Positions 49,809 through 59,701 are shown, counted from the first letter of the stretch. The stretch is 64,000 bases of DNA from CP2-2F sp034436355 (GCA_034436355.1 DAOTVQ010000043.1:124001-188000); one strand, 5' to 3'. The notes: generated by a model from the sequence alone, not told the origin. Numbers and translations: made by a program.

Positions 49809-50578
49809 ACAGTTTAATGGCTGTCATTTTGACTAAGGATGAAGAGGCACACATCGCCGCCTGCATTGAGTCCGTGCGTTGGGCAGATTCTGTTGTGGTC
49901 TTTGATTCGTTCAGCACCGATCAAACGCTCAGCCTTGCCGAATGCAGCGGCGCACAAATCATCCAGAATGCCTTTATCAACTATAGCGAACAGCGCGAGG
50001 CAGCCTTGCGTGCGCTGGATTGGCAGACAGAGTGGGTGTTGTTCATTGATGCCGATGAACGCTCTAGCCCTGAACAAGCGGCTGAAATCCGTGCGGCTAT
50101 CGCCCAGACAGCGTGTGATGGCTTCTGGATTCCGCGCCACAACTATATTTTTGGCAGGCTAACACGCGGCGCGGGCTGGTATCCTGATCATCAACTGCGC
50201 CTGCTGCGCGCCAAGCGTGCGCATTATGACCTAACGCGGGATGTGCATGAGTTAGCCATTCTGGAAGGCGAAGCGGGCTATTTGAAAGTGCCGTTTGTGC
50301 ATTATAACTACCACGATGTGGCACAGTTCCATACCAAGCAACGCCGCTACACTGCCTATGCCGCACAAGAACTTTTCAAGCAAGGCGTGCGCGCCAAACC
50401 ACAGAACTACCTTTTGCAGCCGCTGCGCCATTTTTGGTGGCGTTTTCTCACGCTGAAGGGCTATCACGACGGTGGGCATGGCTTGCGGCTCTCGCTGATC
50501 ATGGCATATTACGAGTGGCGGAAATACGTAATCTTAGGGCGCTTGTGGCGCGATCAGCGGCTCAGCCGCGCTGAATGA
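49805..50578 (+). CDS. GT2 glycosyltransferase, LPS core-type
   Basis: The 257-aa enzyme begins at a GTG overlapping the preceding stop (GTGA). It has MAVILTKDEEAHIAACIESVRWADSVVVFDSFSTDQT, then WVLFIDADERSSPEQA with the DxD motif and a downstream FGRLTRGAGWYPDHQLRLLR, as in the WaaE/KdtX-like group that adds heptose or glucose to lipid-anchored cores. A C-terminal basic tail may contact the membrane. It overlaps the convergent gene by 17 nt at the 3' ends. Confidence 0.92.
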   Translation: MNSLMAVILTKDEEAHIAACIESVRWADSVVVFDSFSTDQTLSLAECSGAQIIQNAFINYSEQREAALRALDWQTEWVLFIDADERSSPEQAAEIRAAIAQTACDGFWIPRHNYIFGRLTRGAGWYPDHQLRLLRAKRAHYDLTRDVHELAILEGEAGYLKVPFVHYNYHDVAQFHTKQRRYTAYAAQELFKQGVRAKPQNYLLQPLRHFWWRFLTLKGYHDGGHGLRLSLIMAYYEWRKYVILGRLWRDQRLSRAE

Positions 50579-51689
50579 TCTCAACCAGTGCGTGCAAGCC
50601 GCCCGCCACCAGGCTGTGTCCGCCTAGCACAATCGGGATCGGCGCAGTGGCAGCCGCAAAGGTAAAGGCGCGCAGCCACTCATCTTCCACCGCCCAATGC
50701 CACAGCAGATCAGAGGCGTAGCGATCTGCGGCGCTTGGCGTGCAGCCGCGTGCTGCAAACAGCACCCGCGTATCGAACAGCACCGCGTCCGCCATTTCGG
50801 CAAGGCGCGCAAAAAAGCCCTCCATGCCCAGCGCCTCTAACATGGGCAGCAGCAGTGAGCGCACTTCGCCCCGCGCTTCGCGCTCACTGGCAACCATGCC
50901 GCGTTCTTCGGCGATCACACGAGTCCAGACACGGCAAACGCGGTTGAGTGCGCCCCACGCCGTCGGTGCAACACGCCCAATCAGCGCGACGGTTTTTGCC
51001 TCTTGGCGCAGCACATCCAGCACCGCCTCGATTGGAATAGAGGTTAAGCGCACATCTTCAAGGGCAGCGCGTAAGTTTGGCAGCAAGTCTGGGTGTTGGG
51101 CAAGCAGCGCAAGGTCAGTGGGCGTATCAATATCAAAGCCTGTGGCAGGGCGCAGCGTGGAGAGGGCGCGCACCTCATAACCACCGTTCTCGCGCAATGC
51201 CCATGCCACACTGTTATCGCGGCGCTGATCGGCGAGGATGGGCAGGGCGTGTGCGGTGCGCGTGAAACCGATCCAATCGCTGCTGTGCAGGTTGTTGGTC
51301 AGGGCGAGGTTGGCGGGTAAATTAGAGGTACCGGGCGTGGCTGCCTGTGTCACAATGCCGATGATCGTCTCCATCAGCGTTGAATCGAGCAGCGGTGTGC
51401 TGCCGCCACCAAAATAAAGGGCGGGATCGTAGCGGTAGGAATCAATCAGGGCGGCAAGGCGCTGCCCGAAATGAAAAGGCGCATCGGGCAGATCGTCAGC
51501 GCGGATCAGGCTTTCATCATCTGCTAGCCAGTCCGTGTGTGGTGCGGCAAGCACAATGCGCTCTACGTTGTGAGCGCGCAACAGGTCAACCAGATCGCGT
51601 GTGTTGGCGCGCTGTGCAGCACTCACAAGCTGCTCTTGTGGCGATTCACCACCCGCACCAAGCATGATCACCGCACCGAGACTCGTCAT
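50562..51689 (-). CDS. Nucleotidyltransferase-like protein of unknown function
   Basis: The 375-aa protein starts with a GT-A/nucleotidyltransferase-like half: DLVDLLRAHNVERIVLAAPHTDW, FHFGQRLAALIDSY, LYFGGGSTPLLDS and, near residue 185, TGFDIDTPTDLALLAQHP, which is the usual end of the CofC/MobA-type fold. The N-terminal loop (MLGAGGESPQEQL) lacks the classical GGxSxRMG lysine site. The second half is helical with no recognised domain. It may be a guanylyltransferase-like protein such as CofC, or a degenerate relative. The hpf gene lies 81 nt further right on the same strand. Confidence 0.6.
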   Translation of the reverse strand: MTSLGAVIMLGAGGESPQEQLVSAAQRANTRDLVDLLRAHNVERIVLAAPHTDWLADDESLIRADDLPDAPFHFGQRLAALIDSYRYDPALYFGGGSTPLLDSTLMETIIGIVTQAATPGTSNLPANLALTNNLHSSDWIGFTRTAHALPILADQRRDNSVAWALRENGGYEVRALSTLRPATGFDIDTPTDLALLAQHPDLLPNLRAALEDVRLTSIPIEAVLDVLRQEAKTVALIGRVAPTAWGALNRVCRVWTRVIAEERGMVASEREARGEVRSLLLPMLEALGMEGFFARLAEMADAVLFDTRVLFAARGCTPSAADRYASDLLWHWAVEDEWLRAFTFAAATAPIPIVLGGHSLVAGGLHALVEIIQRG

Positions 51690-51727
51690 AGCAATGCCCT
51701 ACCTCAAAGGCGATATCGGCACAAAAT

Positions 51728-51747
51728 GGGCGGGAATTTTCCCGCCC
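51728..51747 (-). terminator. Hairpin terminator after hpf
   Basis: GGGCGGGAA and TTCCCGCCC form a 9-bp stem with a very short loop, followed on the minus strand by ATTTTGT. It lies 23 nt after the hpf stop and upstream of the nucleotidyltransferase-like gene, so it may separate the two transcripts. Confidence 0.6.
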
Positions 51748-51770
51748 GTCCTTTACAAAAACTCAAAAAG

Positions 51771-52337
51771 TTACTGAGCGGGCTGTAGCAACCCTAAATC
51801 GCCCTGCTTGCGGCGGTACAGCACATTGATGCTGCGCGTATCGGCATTGAAGAACATGAAGAAATCGTGTCCGAGCAGTTCCATTTGGTCAATGGCTTCT
51901 TCCTCGCTCATGGGCAGCACTTCAATCCGTTTACGGCGCACAATCTGAGCAGGTGCTTCTTCATCCTCAGGGATGCCTTCAGGCATCTCAGCCGAGGCGA
52001 GTTCAGGCTCTAGCGCCTCAAATTTATCACCGGCACGGCGGCGGCGTTTGCCCTTATAGCGGCTGATTTGGCGGTACATCTTGTCAATGACTGCATCAAT
52101 GGCGGCAAAAGCGTCTGCTTCGGAGCGTTCTTCAGCACGCAGGATAGTGCCGCGCCGATCACGCAAGGTGAGCTGTGCAATGCTTTGGTTGCCACTGCGT
52201 CGGTGTTCTTCACTGAGTTCAAGGGTCACTTGGGCAATCGAGGGCAGGTAACGGTCAAGGCGTGCCAGTTTCTTTTCGGCATAGCCGCGTAAGCGCTCAC
52301 CGAGTTCAAAATTTTTTGCGTGTAATTGTAGGTTCAT
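51771..52337 (-). CDS. hpf: Ribosome hibernation-promoting factor, long form
   Basis: The start at 52337 (MNLQLHAKNFELGE) has GAGGA upstream; the frame extends to 52367 but without a signal. The 188-aa protein has an N-terminal S30AE domain (VTLELSEEHRRSGNQSIAQLTLRDRRGTILRAEERSEADAFAAIDAVIDKMYRQISRYKGKRRRR, about residues 30-95) and a C-terminal dimerisation domain (about 130-188: IEVLPMSEEEAIDQMELLGHDFFMFFNADTRSINVLYRRKQG). The long form dimerises 70S ribosomes into inactive 100S particles. Stationary-phase or stress control is expected but no promoter was identified. Confidence 0.95.
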   Translation of the reverse strand: MNLQLHAKNFELGERLRGYAEKKLARLDRYLPSIAQVTLELSEEHRRSGNQSIAQLTLRDRRGTILRAEERSEADAFAAIDAVIDKMYRQISRYKGKRRRRAGDKFEALEPELASAEMPEGIPEDEEAPAQIVRRKRIEVLPMSEEEAIDQMELLGHDFFMFFNADTRSINVLYRRKQGDLGLLQPAQ

Positions 52338-52515
52338 GACTTTTTCCTCACAATTGAGATGAAACAACGACGCCTCACGATGCAGATCGTGGTTGGGTAA
52401 ATTATAGCACGACTTGGAAGGATCTGCCTTTGAGGGTACGTCACAAGGCAGTCACAGGTTGCCTTCAAAACGTAGGGAAGGCTTAACCTGAATTCAACAA
52501 TTGCGCGCTAAAATT

Positions 52516-52547
52516 CGTTCGGCTTCAAAAAAAGCCCTGACCGAACG
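52516..52547 (+). promoter_or_regulatory. Two overlapping hairpins before the secreted nuclease gene
   Basis: CGTTCGG (52516-52522) pairs with CCGAACG (52541-52547), while GGCTT (52521-52525) pairs with AAGCC (52532-52536). The two stems share the GG at 52521-52522 so they compete. They lie just upstream of the ribosome-binding site and may influence translation of the next gene. Confidence 0.4.
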
Positions 52548-52569
52548 TCTTTCGCATGGAGAATAAGCC

Positions 52570-55500
52570 TTGTTCAGTTTATTAGGGTCTCATGGTCTGC
52601 GGCGATTGCTGATCGTCGCGCTAGTCTGTGCGGCACTTTTGCCGTTAGCGTTCAATGGGCAACCAAGCGCGCAAGCAGCGGGCAGTGTCTCGCTGACGGT
52701 GCTTGATACCGCCTACACACAGGATTTCGATACACTTGCCAACAGTGGCACCAGCGGCACTACACCCAACGGTTGGTGGTTCTTAGAAACTGGCACGAAT
52801 GCCAATACCACTTACGCTGCTAACGACGGCAGCAGCAACAGCGGCAACACTTATAGCTACGGCACTGGCACCAGCACCGAACGTGCCTTTGGCGCATTAC
52901 GCAGCGGTTCACTCGTACCGACCATCGGCGCACAGTTCACCAACAATACGGGCAGCACAATCACCGACCTTGCCATCAGCTATCGTGGCGAACACTGGCG
53001 CATTGGCGTCACGAGCCGTAATGCGGCTGATCGCCTCGATTTCCAATACAGCACGAATGCGACAGCGCTTGATAACGGCACATGGGTGGATGTTGATGCG
53101 CTCGACTACGAATCAACTGTCATTTCTGGCACCGCCGGCGCGCTCAACGGCAATGCCAATTTCACCAACATCAGCCATACTGTTACAGGCTTGAACATTC
53201 CAAATGGCGCTACCTTCTGGATTCGCTGGACAGATTTCGATATTGCTAGTTCGGATGACGGCTTGGCGGTGGATGACTTCTCTCTAACGCCAAGCAGCAA
53301 CGTGGTGGATAATCCGCCGAACGTGACCAGCACCGTGCCGACTGATGGCGCCAGCAACGTTGCACTGAACACGACCATCACGATCAACTTTAACGAGGAA
53401 GTCACGTTCAGCGCCAGCAGCTTCACCCTAAGCTGCAACAGCACGCCGCAACCTTTCACGGTCAGCAGCAGCCCTGCCACCAGCGCCGTGATCACGCCTA
53501 ATGCCAACTTGCCCACCAGTGCAAATTGTACTGTTGTGGCGCTTGCCAGCGGCATTGTAGATACCGACGGCACGCCCGATAACATGGCGGCAGACTACAC
53601 TTTCAGCTTTAGCACAGCCAGCGCTAATGCCTGCGGCGATCCGTTTACGCCGATTTACACCATTCAGGGCAGCGGCATGACCTCGCCACTAGCGGGCAAT
53701 ACTGTTAGCACCGAAGGTGTGGTGACGGGCTTGTTCAATGGCAGCGGGCAGTTCAGCGGCTTCTTCATCCAAGACGCTGTTGGCGATAGCGATCCAACGA
53801 CTTCGGATGGTGTCTTCGTCTTTGATAATGGCAATTTGCTGCCTTCTGGCACTGCCGTGGGCGATAAGGTGCGCGTCAGCGGCACGGTGGTCGAGTTCAC
53901 CAGCAGCGGCATCCAAGAAACGCAGCTTGGCACACTGACCCAAGTGCTGAATTGTGGGGCAGCCACAGCCATCCTACCAACCCAAGTGAACCTGCCCTTC
54001 GCTTCCAGCACCTATCTGGAGCGCTATGAAGGCATGTTGATCACGCTGCCGCAGAACCTTTATGTGACGGAGGTCTTTACCCTCGCCCGCTTTGGCGAAG
54101 TGTGGCTCTCTAGCGGTTCGCGCTTGTTCCAGCCCACACAACTCACCACGCCCGGCGCGGCAGCCGTGGCACAGCAAGCCGCCAACAACCTAAACCGCAT
54201 CTTGCTGGATGACGGCAGCAACATTCAAAACCCTGATCCTGTTATCTACCCTGCCCCTGAGCTAAGCGCCGCCAACACTTTGCGCGTTGGCTACACCACG
54301 CAGAACGTCACCGGTGTGCTTGGGCAGCGCTTTGGGCAATATCGCATTCAGCCTACGGCTGCTGTCAGCTTTAACGCCAGCACCAATCCGCGCACTGCTG
54401 CGCCGGGTCCAGTCAACACCAATGGCACGCCCAATGTGGTCGTTGCCAGCTTCAATGTGCTGAACTACTTCAACGGCGATGGCTTGGGCGGCGGCTTCCC
54501 AACCTCACGTGGCGCCACCAACCTGACCGAGTTCAACCGTCAACGTGCCAAGACCATTGCCGCAATCACAGCGCTTGGCGCAGATGTGGTTGGTTTGATG
54601 GAGATGGAGAACGATGGGATGGGCGCCACTAGCTCCCTGCAAGACCTGATCAGTGGTCTGAATGACGCTGAGGGCGCTGGTACATGGGCAGCCATCACGG
54701 AGCCTTCTTCACCGCTTGGCACCGATGAAATCCGCGTAGCGATCATCTACAAGCCCGCTAAAGTGACGCCCGTTGGCGCGGCAATGACTGACCTCAACAG
54801 CGTCTTTAGCCGTCCGCCACTCGCCCAGACCTTCCAGACTGCCAACGGCGGCAAGTTCAGCGTGGTGGTCAACCATTTCAAGTCGAAGGGCTGCGGCGGT
54901 GCAACTGGGCTTAATCTTGATCAGGGCGATGGGCAGAGTTGCTTTAACCAATTGCGTACCCAGCAGGCAACACAGCTTTTGGCGTTCATCAGCACTGTGC
55001 AAACAGCCGCTGGCGATGACGACATGCTGATCATTGGTGACCTGAACAGCTACGCCCAAGAAGACCCAATCGCTGTGCTGCTGACGGCGGGCTATACCGA
55101 CCAGTTGGCAACATTGATCGGCTATAGCAGCGCCTACTCTTACGTTTTTCAAGGGCAGTCGGGCTACCTTGACTATGCACTGACCAACAGCACGCTCAGC
55201 CCACAGGTGACCGGTGTTGCCGAGTGGGACATCAATGGTAGCGAGCCAATTGCGCTCGATTATAACCTTGAGTTCAAGAGTGCAGGGCAGCAGGTCAGCT
55301 TCTATGCACCGAATGCCTATCGTTCCTCTGACCATGATCCCGTGATCATCGGTTTGAACATCAGCGCACCACCGATTGCTGCGCCAGATACCATCGGCGT
55401 CTTCCGCCCAACTGATGCCAACTTCTATCTACGCAATAGCAACACCACAGGCTTTGCAGATATTCAGTTCCTGTTCGGCACTGGCACTGATCTGCCAGTG

Positions 55501-56154
55501 GCAGGTGACTGGAACGGCGACGGCATCTCGACGGTGGGCATCTACCGTCCCAGCACGGGTGAGTTCTTCCTGAAGGATGAAAACACTTTCGGCGCGCCGG
55601 TTGTCTATAACTTCACGTTGGGCAATCCGGGTGATGTGCCGTTTGTGGGCGATTGGGATGGCGATGGCAACGATGGCGTCGGCGTCTACCGCCCCAGCAC
55701 TGGGCAACTGTTCCTCAAGAACACACTTAGCACGGGCTTTGCCGACTTTGCCATGCTGTTCGGCGATCCGAACGACCTGCCCGTTGGCGGTGACTGGGAC
55801 GGCAATAGCTTTGATTCACCCGGCGTCTACCGTCCGAGCGAAGGGCGCTACTTCCTGACCAATCAGGTGTGCAACGCCTGCGTGCCAACTGCCAACTACG
55901 ACTTCTACTTCGGCAATCCCGGCGATGTGCCATTCGCAGGTGACTGGAACGCCAACGGTACGGATGGCGTCGGTGTGTACCGTCCAAGCAACGGCATCAC
56001 CTACATCACCAGCACGCTGGCAACCGGCTTTGCCGATACAGACTTCATCTTTGGGATCGCCAATGATGCGCCGATTGCCGGTGTATGGCAGTTGCCAGCA
56101 CCCGATCAACCGAACGCACCAGAGGTTGCACCAACCTTCGTGCCGCGCCAATAG
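52570..56154 (+). CDS. Large secreted nuclease (ExeM/NucH-like) with five C-terminal repeats
   Basis: The 1194-aa protein starts at TTG with GGAGA upstream and has a long signal peptide (1-36). Residues 40-240 form a beta region like a Concanavalin-fold or LamG sheet; a Big/Ig-like domain (about 255-355) and an OB-fold nuclease-associated region (375-480) follow. The endonuclease/exonuclease/phosphatase domain (about 618-925) has VASFNVLNYF, GLMEMEND, VVNHFKSKGCGG, IIGDLNSYAQEDP and SSDHDPV. The C-terminus has five repeats of about 47 residues, each with G(V/I)YRPS and GDWDGDG-like loops, resembling FG-GAP or beta-propeller blades. It would degrade extracellular DNA. A terminator follows. Confidence 0.88.
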   Translation: MFSLLGSHGLRRLLIVALVCAALLPLAFNGQPSAQAAGSVSLTVLDTAYTQDFDTLANSGTSGTTPNGWWFLETGTNANTTYAANDGSSNSGNTYSYGTGTSTERAFGALRSGSLVPTIGAQFTNNTGSTITDLAISYRGEHWRIGVTSRNAADRLDFQYSTNATALDNGTWVDVDALDYESTVISGTAGALNGNANFTNISHTVTGLNIPNGATFWIRWTDFDIASSDDGLAVDDFSLTPSSNVVDNPPNVTSTVPTDGASNVALNTTITINFNEEVTFSASSFTLSCNSTPQPFTVSSSPATSAVITPNANLPTSANCTVVALASGIVDTDGTPDNMAADYTFSFSTASANACGDPFTPIYTIQGSGMTSPLAGNTVSTEGVVTGLFNGSGQFSGFFIQDAVGDSDPTTSDGVFVFDNGNLLPSGTAVGDKVRVSGTVVEFTSSGIQETQLGTLTQVLNCGAATAILPTQVNLPFASSTYLERYEGMLITLPQNLYVTEVFTLARFGEVWLSSGSRLFQPTQLTTPGAAAVAQQAANNLNRILLDDGSNIQNPDPVIYPAPELSAANTLRVGYTTQNVTGVLGQRFGQYRIQPTAAVSFNASTNPRTAAPGPVNTNGTPNVVVASFNVLNYFNGDGLGGGFPTSRGATNLTEFNRQRAKTIAAITALGADVVGLMEMENDGMGATSSLQDLISGLNDAEGAGTWAAITEPSSPLGTDEIRVAIIYKPAKVTPVGAAMTDLNSVFSRPPLAQTFQTANGGKFSVVVNHFKSKGCGGATGLNLDQGDGQSCFNQLRTQQATQLLAFISTVQTAAGDDDMLIIGDLNSYAQEDPIAVLLTAGYTDQLATLIGYSSAYSYVFQGQSGYLDYALTNSTLSPQVTGVAEWDINGSEPIALDYNLEFKSAGQQVSFYAPNAYRSSDHDPVIIGLNISAPPIAAPDTIGVFRPTDANFYLRNSNTTGFADIQFLFGTGTDLPVAGDWNGDGISTVGIYRPSTGEFFLKDENTFGAPVVYNFTLGNPGDVPFVGDWDGDGNDGVGVYRPSTGQLFLKNTLSTGFADFAMLFGDPNDLPVGGDWDGNSFDSPGVYRPSEGRYFLTNQVCNACVPTANYDFYFGNPGDVPFAGDWNANGTDGVGVYRPSNGITYITSTLATGFADTDFIFGIANDAPIAGVWQLPAPDQPNAPEVAPTFVPRQ

Positions 56155-56169
56155 GCTTAAGCACACAGC

Positions 56170-56202
56170 GCGGGCAGATCGTCATGATCTGCCCGCTTTT
56201 TT
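56170..56202 (+). terminator. Rho-independent terminator of the secreted nuclease gene
   Basis: GCGGGCAGATC and GATCTGCCCGC form an 11-bp stem with a 5-nt loop, followed by TTTTTT. It lies 15 nt after the nuclease stop. Confidence 0.92.
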
Positions 56203-56222
56203 GTCGCTATGCCGCGTATGTG

Positions 56223-58031
56223 CTACGGCACTTGCGGCGTCAGGCTGAACTCGATGCGTGGATTTGCCCACAGCACATGCCCACACGACAGCGGCTCAGG
56301 CGTTTCCAGCTCGTAGAGCAGCGTGAAAGCGCGCCCGCGTAGATTGGTAAGGTCAATGGCGAATGGTACAAGGTCGGTGCTGGCGGTTTGCTCAATGGCG
56401 ATGCGCTGTGTCTGCCCGTCGTCCACGATTAGACGCGCCTGAATGCTTTGTTCGGCGCACGCGACCTCAAGGCTGAGCGCGCCGCGCAGCGTGAAGTGAT
56501 AATCGGGCAGGTCGGGCAGTTCAAGCGATTGGGCAAGGCGCACCGTGTGCTGGAAAAGGACGTATTGGGCAGTGCCAGCCAGCACCGTAGCCTTTGCTTC
56601 ACGTTCAGGTTCATTAAAAACCTTTGAAGTATGCAGAACAGGCAGGAAATGCAGGGCAAGTAACACCGGTTGCTGTTCAACCAACTTGAATGGACCAATC
56701 TTGAGTTCCGCGAACCCAAGCGCATTTCTGTGGATCATTTCTATTGGAATCAAGTGGAAGATCGAGCAGTTATTATTACCAATTAGGGCAGTCAATGGAC
56801 ATTCACGCGGGGATGTTACGTTCTCGTCAAGGCGCATAAGCGGGGCAACAACATGCAACAAGGCAATTAAGGTAAAGACAATCTGTGCACACAGCACACA
56901 GGCAATAAACAGGATGTTTGCTGTACGCAATAAACCACGGGACTTCTGAATAACACACAGACTCAGGATGAAACCACCAATCCAAAACATCATCGCTACA
57001 GGCGTGTGATAGTCGAGATGCAGTACGAAATCAATGTAAACCTCAAACCGTCCTATGCTGGTCGCAAGGGCAAAACCAAGTCCCCACAGAATCAGCGCTG
57101 CAATCATTATCAGTTTGGCGTAGTGCAAGCGCCGCAGCAAAAAGTGTGCATTGATCACCACAAAAAGGCACCCAATGGCAAAAGTGAGTAGAGCAAAATC
57201 TTTGGCGGATGGCGGTAACACACCATAACGCAAGGCGGGTGGCGTTAGTTGCACTGCACCCAAATGCAATGCCACAAAGTAGGCGTTCTCAAATGGTGAG
57301 AGTGTAATTTGAGTGTAGCCATGGCGATCACTTAAAAAAACTACTATAAAGCAAAAGACAGCCGCAGCACCAAATAATGCCAAGCGCAGCAGATGGCGCT
57401 CACCGCGTACCCACCACACCAAACCAACAACACCAAAAGCAAGGATGCCTGCACTATTTGAAAATGCTGCCAATGTGCAGAACAAAGTGAGCAATACTGC
57501 AAGTCGCCAACCAATTTTGATTCGATCAGCGAAGCTGACACCGAGTAAAGTCAACAAGATGCCCAATTGCCATAAATTCATAAAACCCCATGTCCAGCCT
57601 TGCAACCAACGCCCTGTAAAGACCATTGCTGCTAGTGGGATCAACCCCAACCAGAACAAGCGCGGTGTTTCTTGTCCAAGTTGCCGCTTCATAATCAGCG
57701 CCAACAAGCTGAAATTTATAATGAGCAAGGCGGCTGTAACGAGCATCTCAAAGCGCGGATCGTAACGAAACAATACTGTATTCAGCGCTGTGAGCGCAAA
57801 AGTGATCGGTAGGCGATGACCATTGTAGTTAGTGAAAATATCGCTCAGTGTGAGGCTGCCTTGTGCAGTTTTGAGAGCAATTGCGCTATTCATACGCTCA
57901 TGCCATTCATCAAGTGCAGGTGTTGTACTAGCATAGCCGCCTATTGCAGCCAACACCAACGCCACATGCAGCGCAATAATGCCGATCACCACACCCTTCA
58001 GCCAAATCGGCACGCGCTTTGCAGTTCTCAT
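56223..58031 (-). CDS. Polytopic membrane protein of unknown function
   Basis: The 602-aa protein has one helix near the N-terminus, about ten or eleven membrane helices in total (to about residue 390) and a soluble C-terminal domain of about 180 residues that looks beta-rich (PDYHFTLRGALSLEVACAEQ, IQARLIVDDGQT). The early extracytoplasmic loop with ALDEWHERMNSAIAL and the multi-helix build resemble glycosyltransferase-C-like or polysaccharide-modifying membrane proteins, but no motif confirms this. It starts a block of three minus-strand genes with a methyltransferase and a DPM1-like GT2, which points to surface-lipid or glycan assembly. Confidence 0.65.
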   Translation of the reverse strand: MRTAKRVPIWLKGVVIGIIALHVALVLAAIGGYASTTPALDEWHERMNSAIALKTAQGSLTLSDIFTNYNGHRLPITFALTALNTVLFRYDPRFEMLVTAALLIINFSLLALIMKRQLGQETPRLFWLGLIPLAAMVFTGRWLQGWTWGFMNLWQLGILLTLLGVSFADRIKIGWRLAVLLTLFCTLAAFSNSAGILAFGVVGLVWWVRGERHLLRLALFGAAAVFCFIVVFLSDRHGYTQITLSPFENAYFVALHLGAVQLTPPALRYGVLPPSAKDFALLTFAIGCLFVVINAHFLLRRLHYAKLIMIAALILWGLGFALATSIGRFEVYIDFVLHLDYHTPVAMMFWIGGFILSLCVIQKSRGLLRTANILFIACVLCAQIVFTLIALLHVVAPLMRLDENVTSPRECPLTALIGNNNCSIFHLIPIEMIHRNALGFAELKIGPFKLVEQQPVLLALHFLPVLHTSKVFNEPEREAKATVLAGTAQYVLFQHTVRLAQSLELPDLPDYHFTLRGALSLEVACAEQSIQARLIVDDGQTQRIAIEQTASTDLVPFAIDLTNLRGRAFTLLYELETPEPLSCGHVLWANPRIEFSLTPQVP

Positions 58032-58044
58032 GTTAGTCTATGCC

Positions 58045-58716
58045 TCACGGTTTGCGAGCAACTACGAATGTTTGTTTACCAAGCAGCCACTGAGCAGGTG
58101 GAAACAACAAATAGAGCCGCACCAAAAGCGGCGCACGCGGCAGACGGCTGCGCGTGGTATAGGGCAAAAAGCGCACGCGCATCACTTCAATCGGCATCTC
58201 GACCAGTTCCAGTGCCTCTGCCAGCGTATGTTGCGTCAGCGGCAGCAGGTGGTCAATAAAATCCCAGTAGGCGCCGTTTAACAGGCGGATATTCGGCTGC
58301 AAGATGAGCAACTTGCCGCCGCGCTTCAGCACACGCCGAATCTCGGTGAGCGTTGCCAAAAAAGCGCCTTTGTCGGGCAGGTGTTCAAAGAAGTTGCTCA
58401 CAAAGACCACATCCACACTCTCAGACTCGACTTCCGACATGGCGTGGCTGTAGGCAAGCACGATTCGCACATCAGGTGCGGCGTGTTGGCGCACATCTTC
58501 GTTCAAATCCACTGCGATTTTTGCATCCGCCTGAATGTGGTTGATAAACTCGCAATTGCCGGCGGCAAGGTCTAGCACGGTGGCGTTCGGTGCGATGTAG
58601 CGCTGAAAGAAGTGGCGGCACAGCACTTCCCACAGCGCATTGCGCGACTCGTACTCAGCACGGCTGAAGCGCTGGCGGTAGATGTCTTTTAAGCGGGTTG
58701 GGTCGAAGGTTTCCAA
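58045..58716 (-). CDS. SAM-dependent methyltransferase, class I
   Basis: The 223-aa protein has the class I Rossmann core: VLDLAAGNCEFINHI (motif I), VDVVFVSNFFEHLPDKGAFLATLTEI and VLKRGGKLLILQPN. It resembles methyltransferase type 11/12 enzymes working on small molecules or sugars. It lies 6 nt after the DPM1-like glycosyltransferase gene and 13 nt before the membrane protein gene, so it probably modifies a glycan lipid made by this cluster. Confidence 0.88.
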   Translation of the reverse strand: METFDPTRLKDIYRQRFSRAEYESRNALWEVLCRHFFQRYIAPNATVLDLAAGNCEFINHIQADAKIAVDLNEDVRQHAAPDVRIVLAYSHAMSEVESESVDVVFVSNFFEHLPDKGAFLATLTEIRRVLKRGGKLLILQPNIRLLNGAYWDFIDHLLPLTQHTLAEALELVEMPIEVMRVRFLPYTTRSRLPRAPLLVRLYLLFPPAQWLLGKQTFVVARKP

Positions 58717-58722
58717 GTCAGC

Positions 58723-59520
58723 TTACTCGCTTCCCTCGTTTTGTGCAGAAACAGGTGCTGAAACAAACGGCTGAAAGACTTCCTCAGCGGGGCGGCGCGT
58801 GTCACGGCGCACGAGCAGCCACTCAAACCAAACTGTCAGCAAGGTATACAGATAGCGGCTGCCCTGCTCGCGTAGCTTGAGCGCTGAGACGCCAACCGTG
58901 CGATCTTGCCACGAAATGGGGATCACCTTGAAGGAATAGCCGCGCACCATTGCTTTCAAAGGCAGTTCGATGGTCATGTTGAAATGTGGCGAGACGAACG
59001 GGCGGCAGCCTTCGATCACATTAGCGCGGTAGCCTTTGAAGGCGTTCGTTGTGTCGTTCAGGCGGAAGCCGAACATCAAGCGGATCACTAAGTTGGCGAT
59101 GCGGTTGATGATCAGCTTGAAGCGTGGATAATTGACCACCTTGCTGCCGCGGATGAAGCGCGAGCCAAAGGCGCAATCTGCCTCATCGCGCAGGATGTAG
59201 TAGTATTTGACCACATCAGCAGGTGAATCCGAAGCATCCGCCATGTAGATGATCACGGCATCGCCCGTGAAATGGTTCAAGCCAAAGGTCACAGCGCGCC
59301 CAAAGCCGTTTCTGCCTGTGTTCCGCAGCACACGCAAGCGCGGATCACGGGCGTGTTCAGCCGCCACCACCTCATAGGTGCGGTCGCGGCTGCCGTCATC
59401 AATCACAAGGATTTCAAAGGTGCGGATACCAGCCTCATCAAGGTGATCGCGCAGGGCAGTGATCGTCTGCCCGATAATGCCTTCTTCATTGCGCGCTGGT
59501 ATAACAATCGAAAGTTTCAT
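58723..59520 (-). CDS. Dolichol-phosphate mannosyltransferase-like GT2 enzyme
   Basis: The 265-aa GT2 enzyme has KLSIVIPARNEEGIIGQTI at the N-terminus, VIDDGSRDRTYEV for the nucleotide site, VIIYMADASDSPADVVKYYYIL with DxD-like Asp residues and GSRFIRGSKVVNYPRFKLIINRIANLVIRLMFG. It has no C-terminal membrane domain, like the soluble DPM1 group. It transfers a hexose from a nucleotide sugar to a polyprenyl phosphate, giving a donor for extracytoplasmic glycosylation. It is the first gene of the minus-strand trio. Confidence 0.9.
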   Translation of the reverse strand: MKLSIVIPARNEEGIIGQTITALRDHLDEAGIRTFEILVIDDGSRDRTYEVVAAEHARDPRLRVLRNTGRNGFGRAVTFGLNHFTGDAVIIYMADASDSPADVVKYYYILRDEADCAFGSRFIRGSKVVNYPRFKLIINRIANLVIRLMFGFRLNDTTNAFKGYRANVIEGCRPFVSPHFNMTIELPLKAMVRGYSFKVIPISWQDRTVGVSALKLREQGSRYLYTLLTVWFEWLLVRRDTRRPAEEVFQPFVSAPVSAQNEGSE

Positions 59521-59701
59521 GATAATGCCTCAGCTATACGCCTCTGCTAACTATACCACCAGATGGGTTGTACGGTAGGTTTCAGCAAAAGACTGTTAGT
59601 ATTTTGTGTTAGGGCAGTGCCGATAGGCTTGAAGGGCTTTGCTTGTTTCGTGAAATTTCATTTGTGAGGATTATCACTCGTCAAAGTATGGGGGGACTGT
59701 T

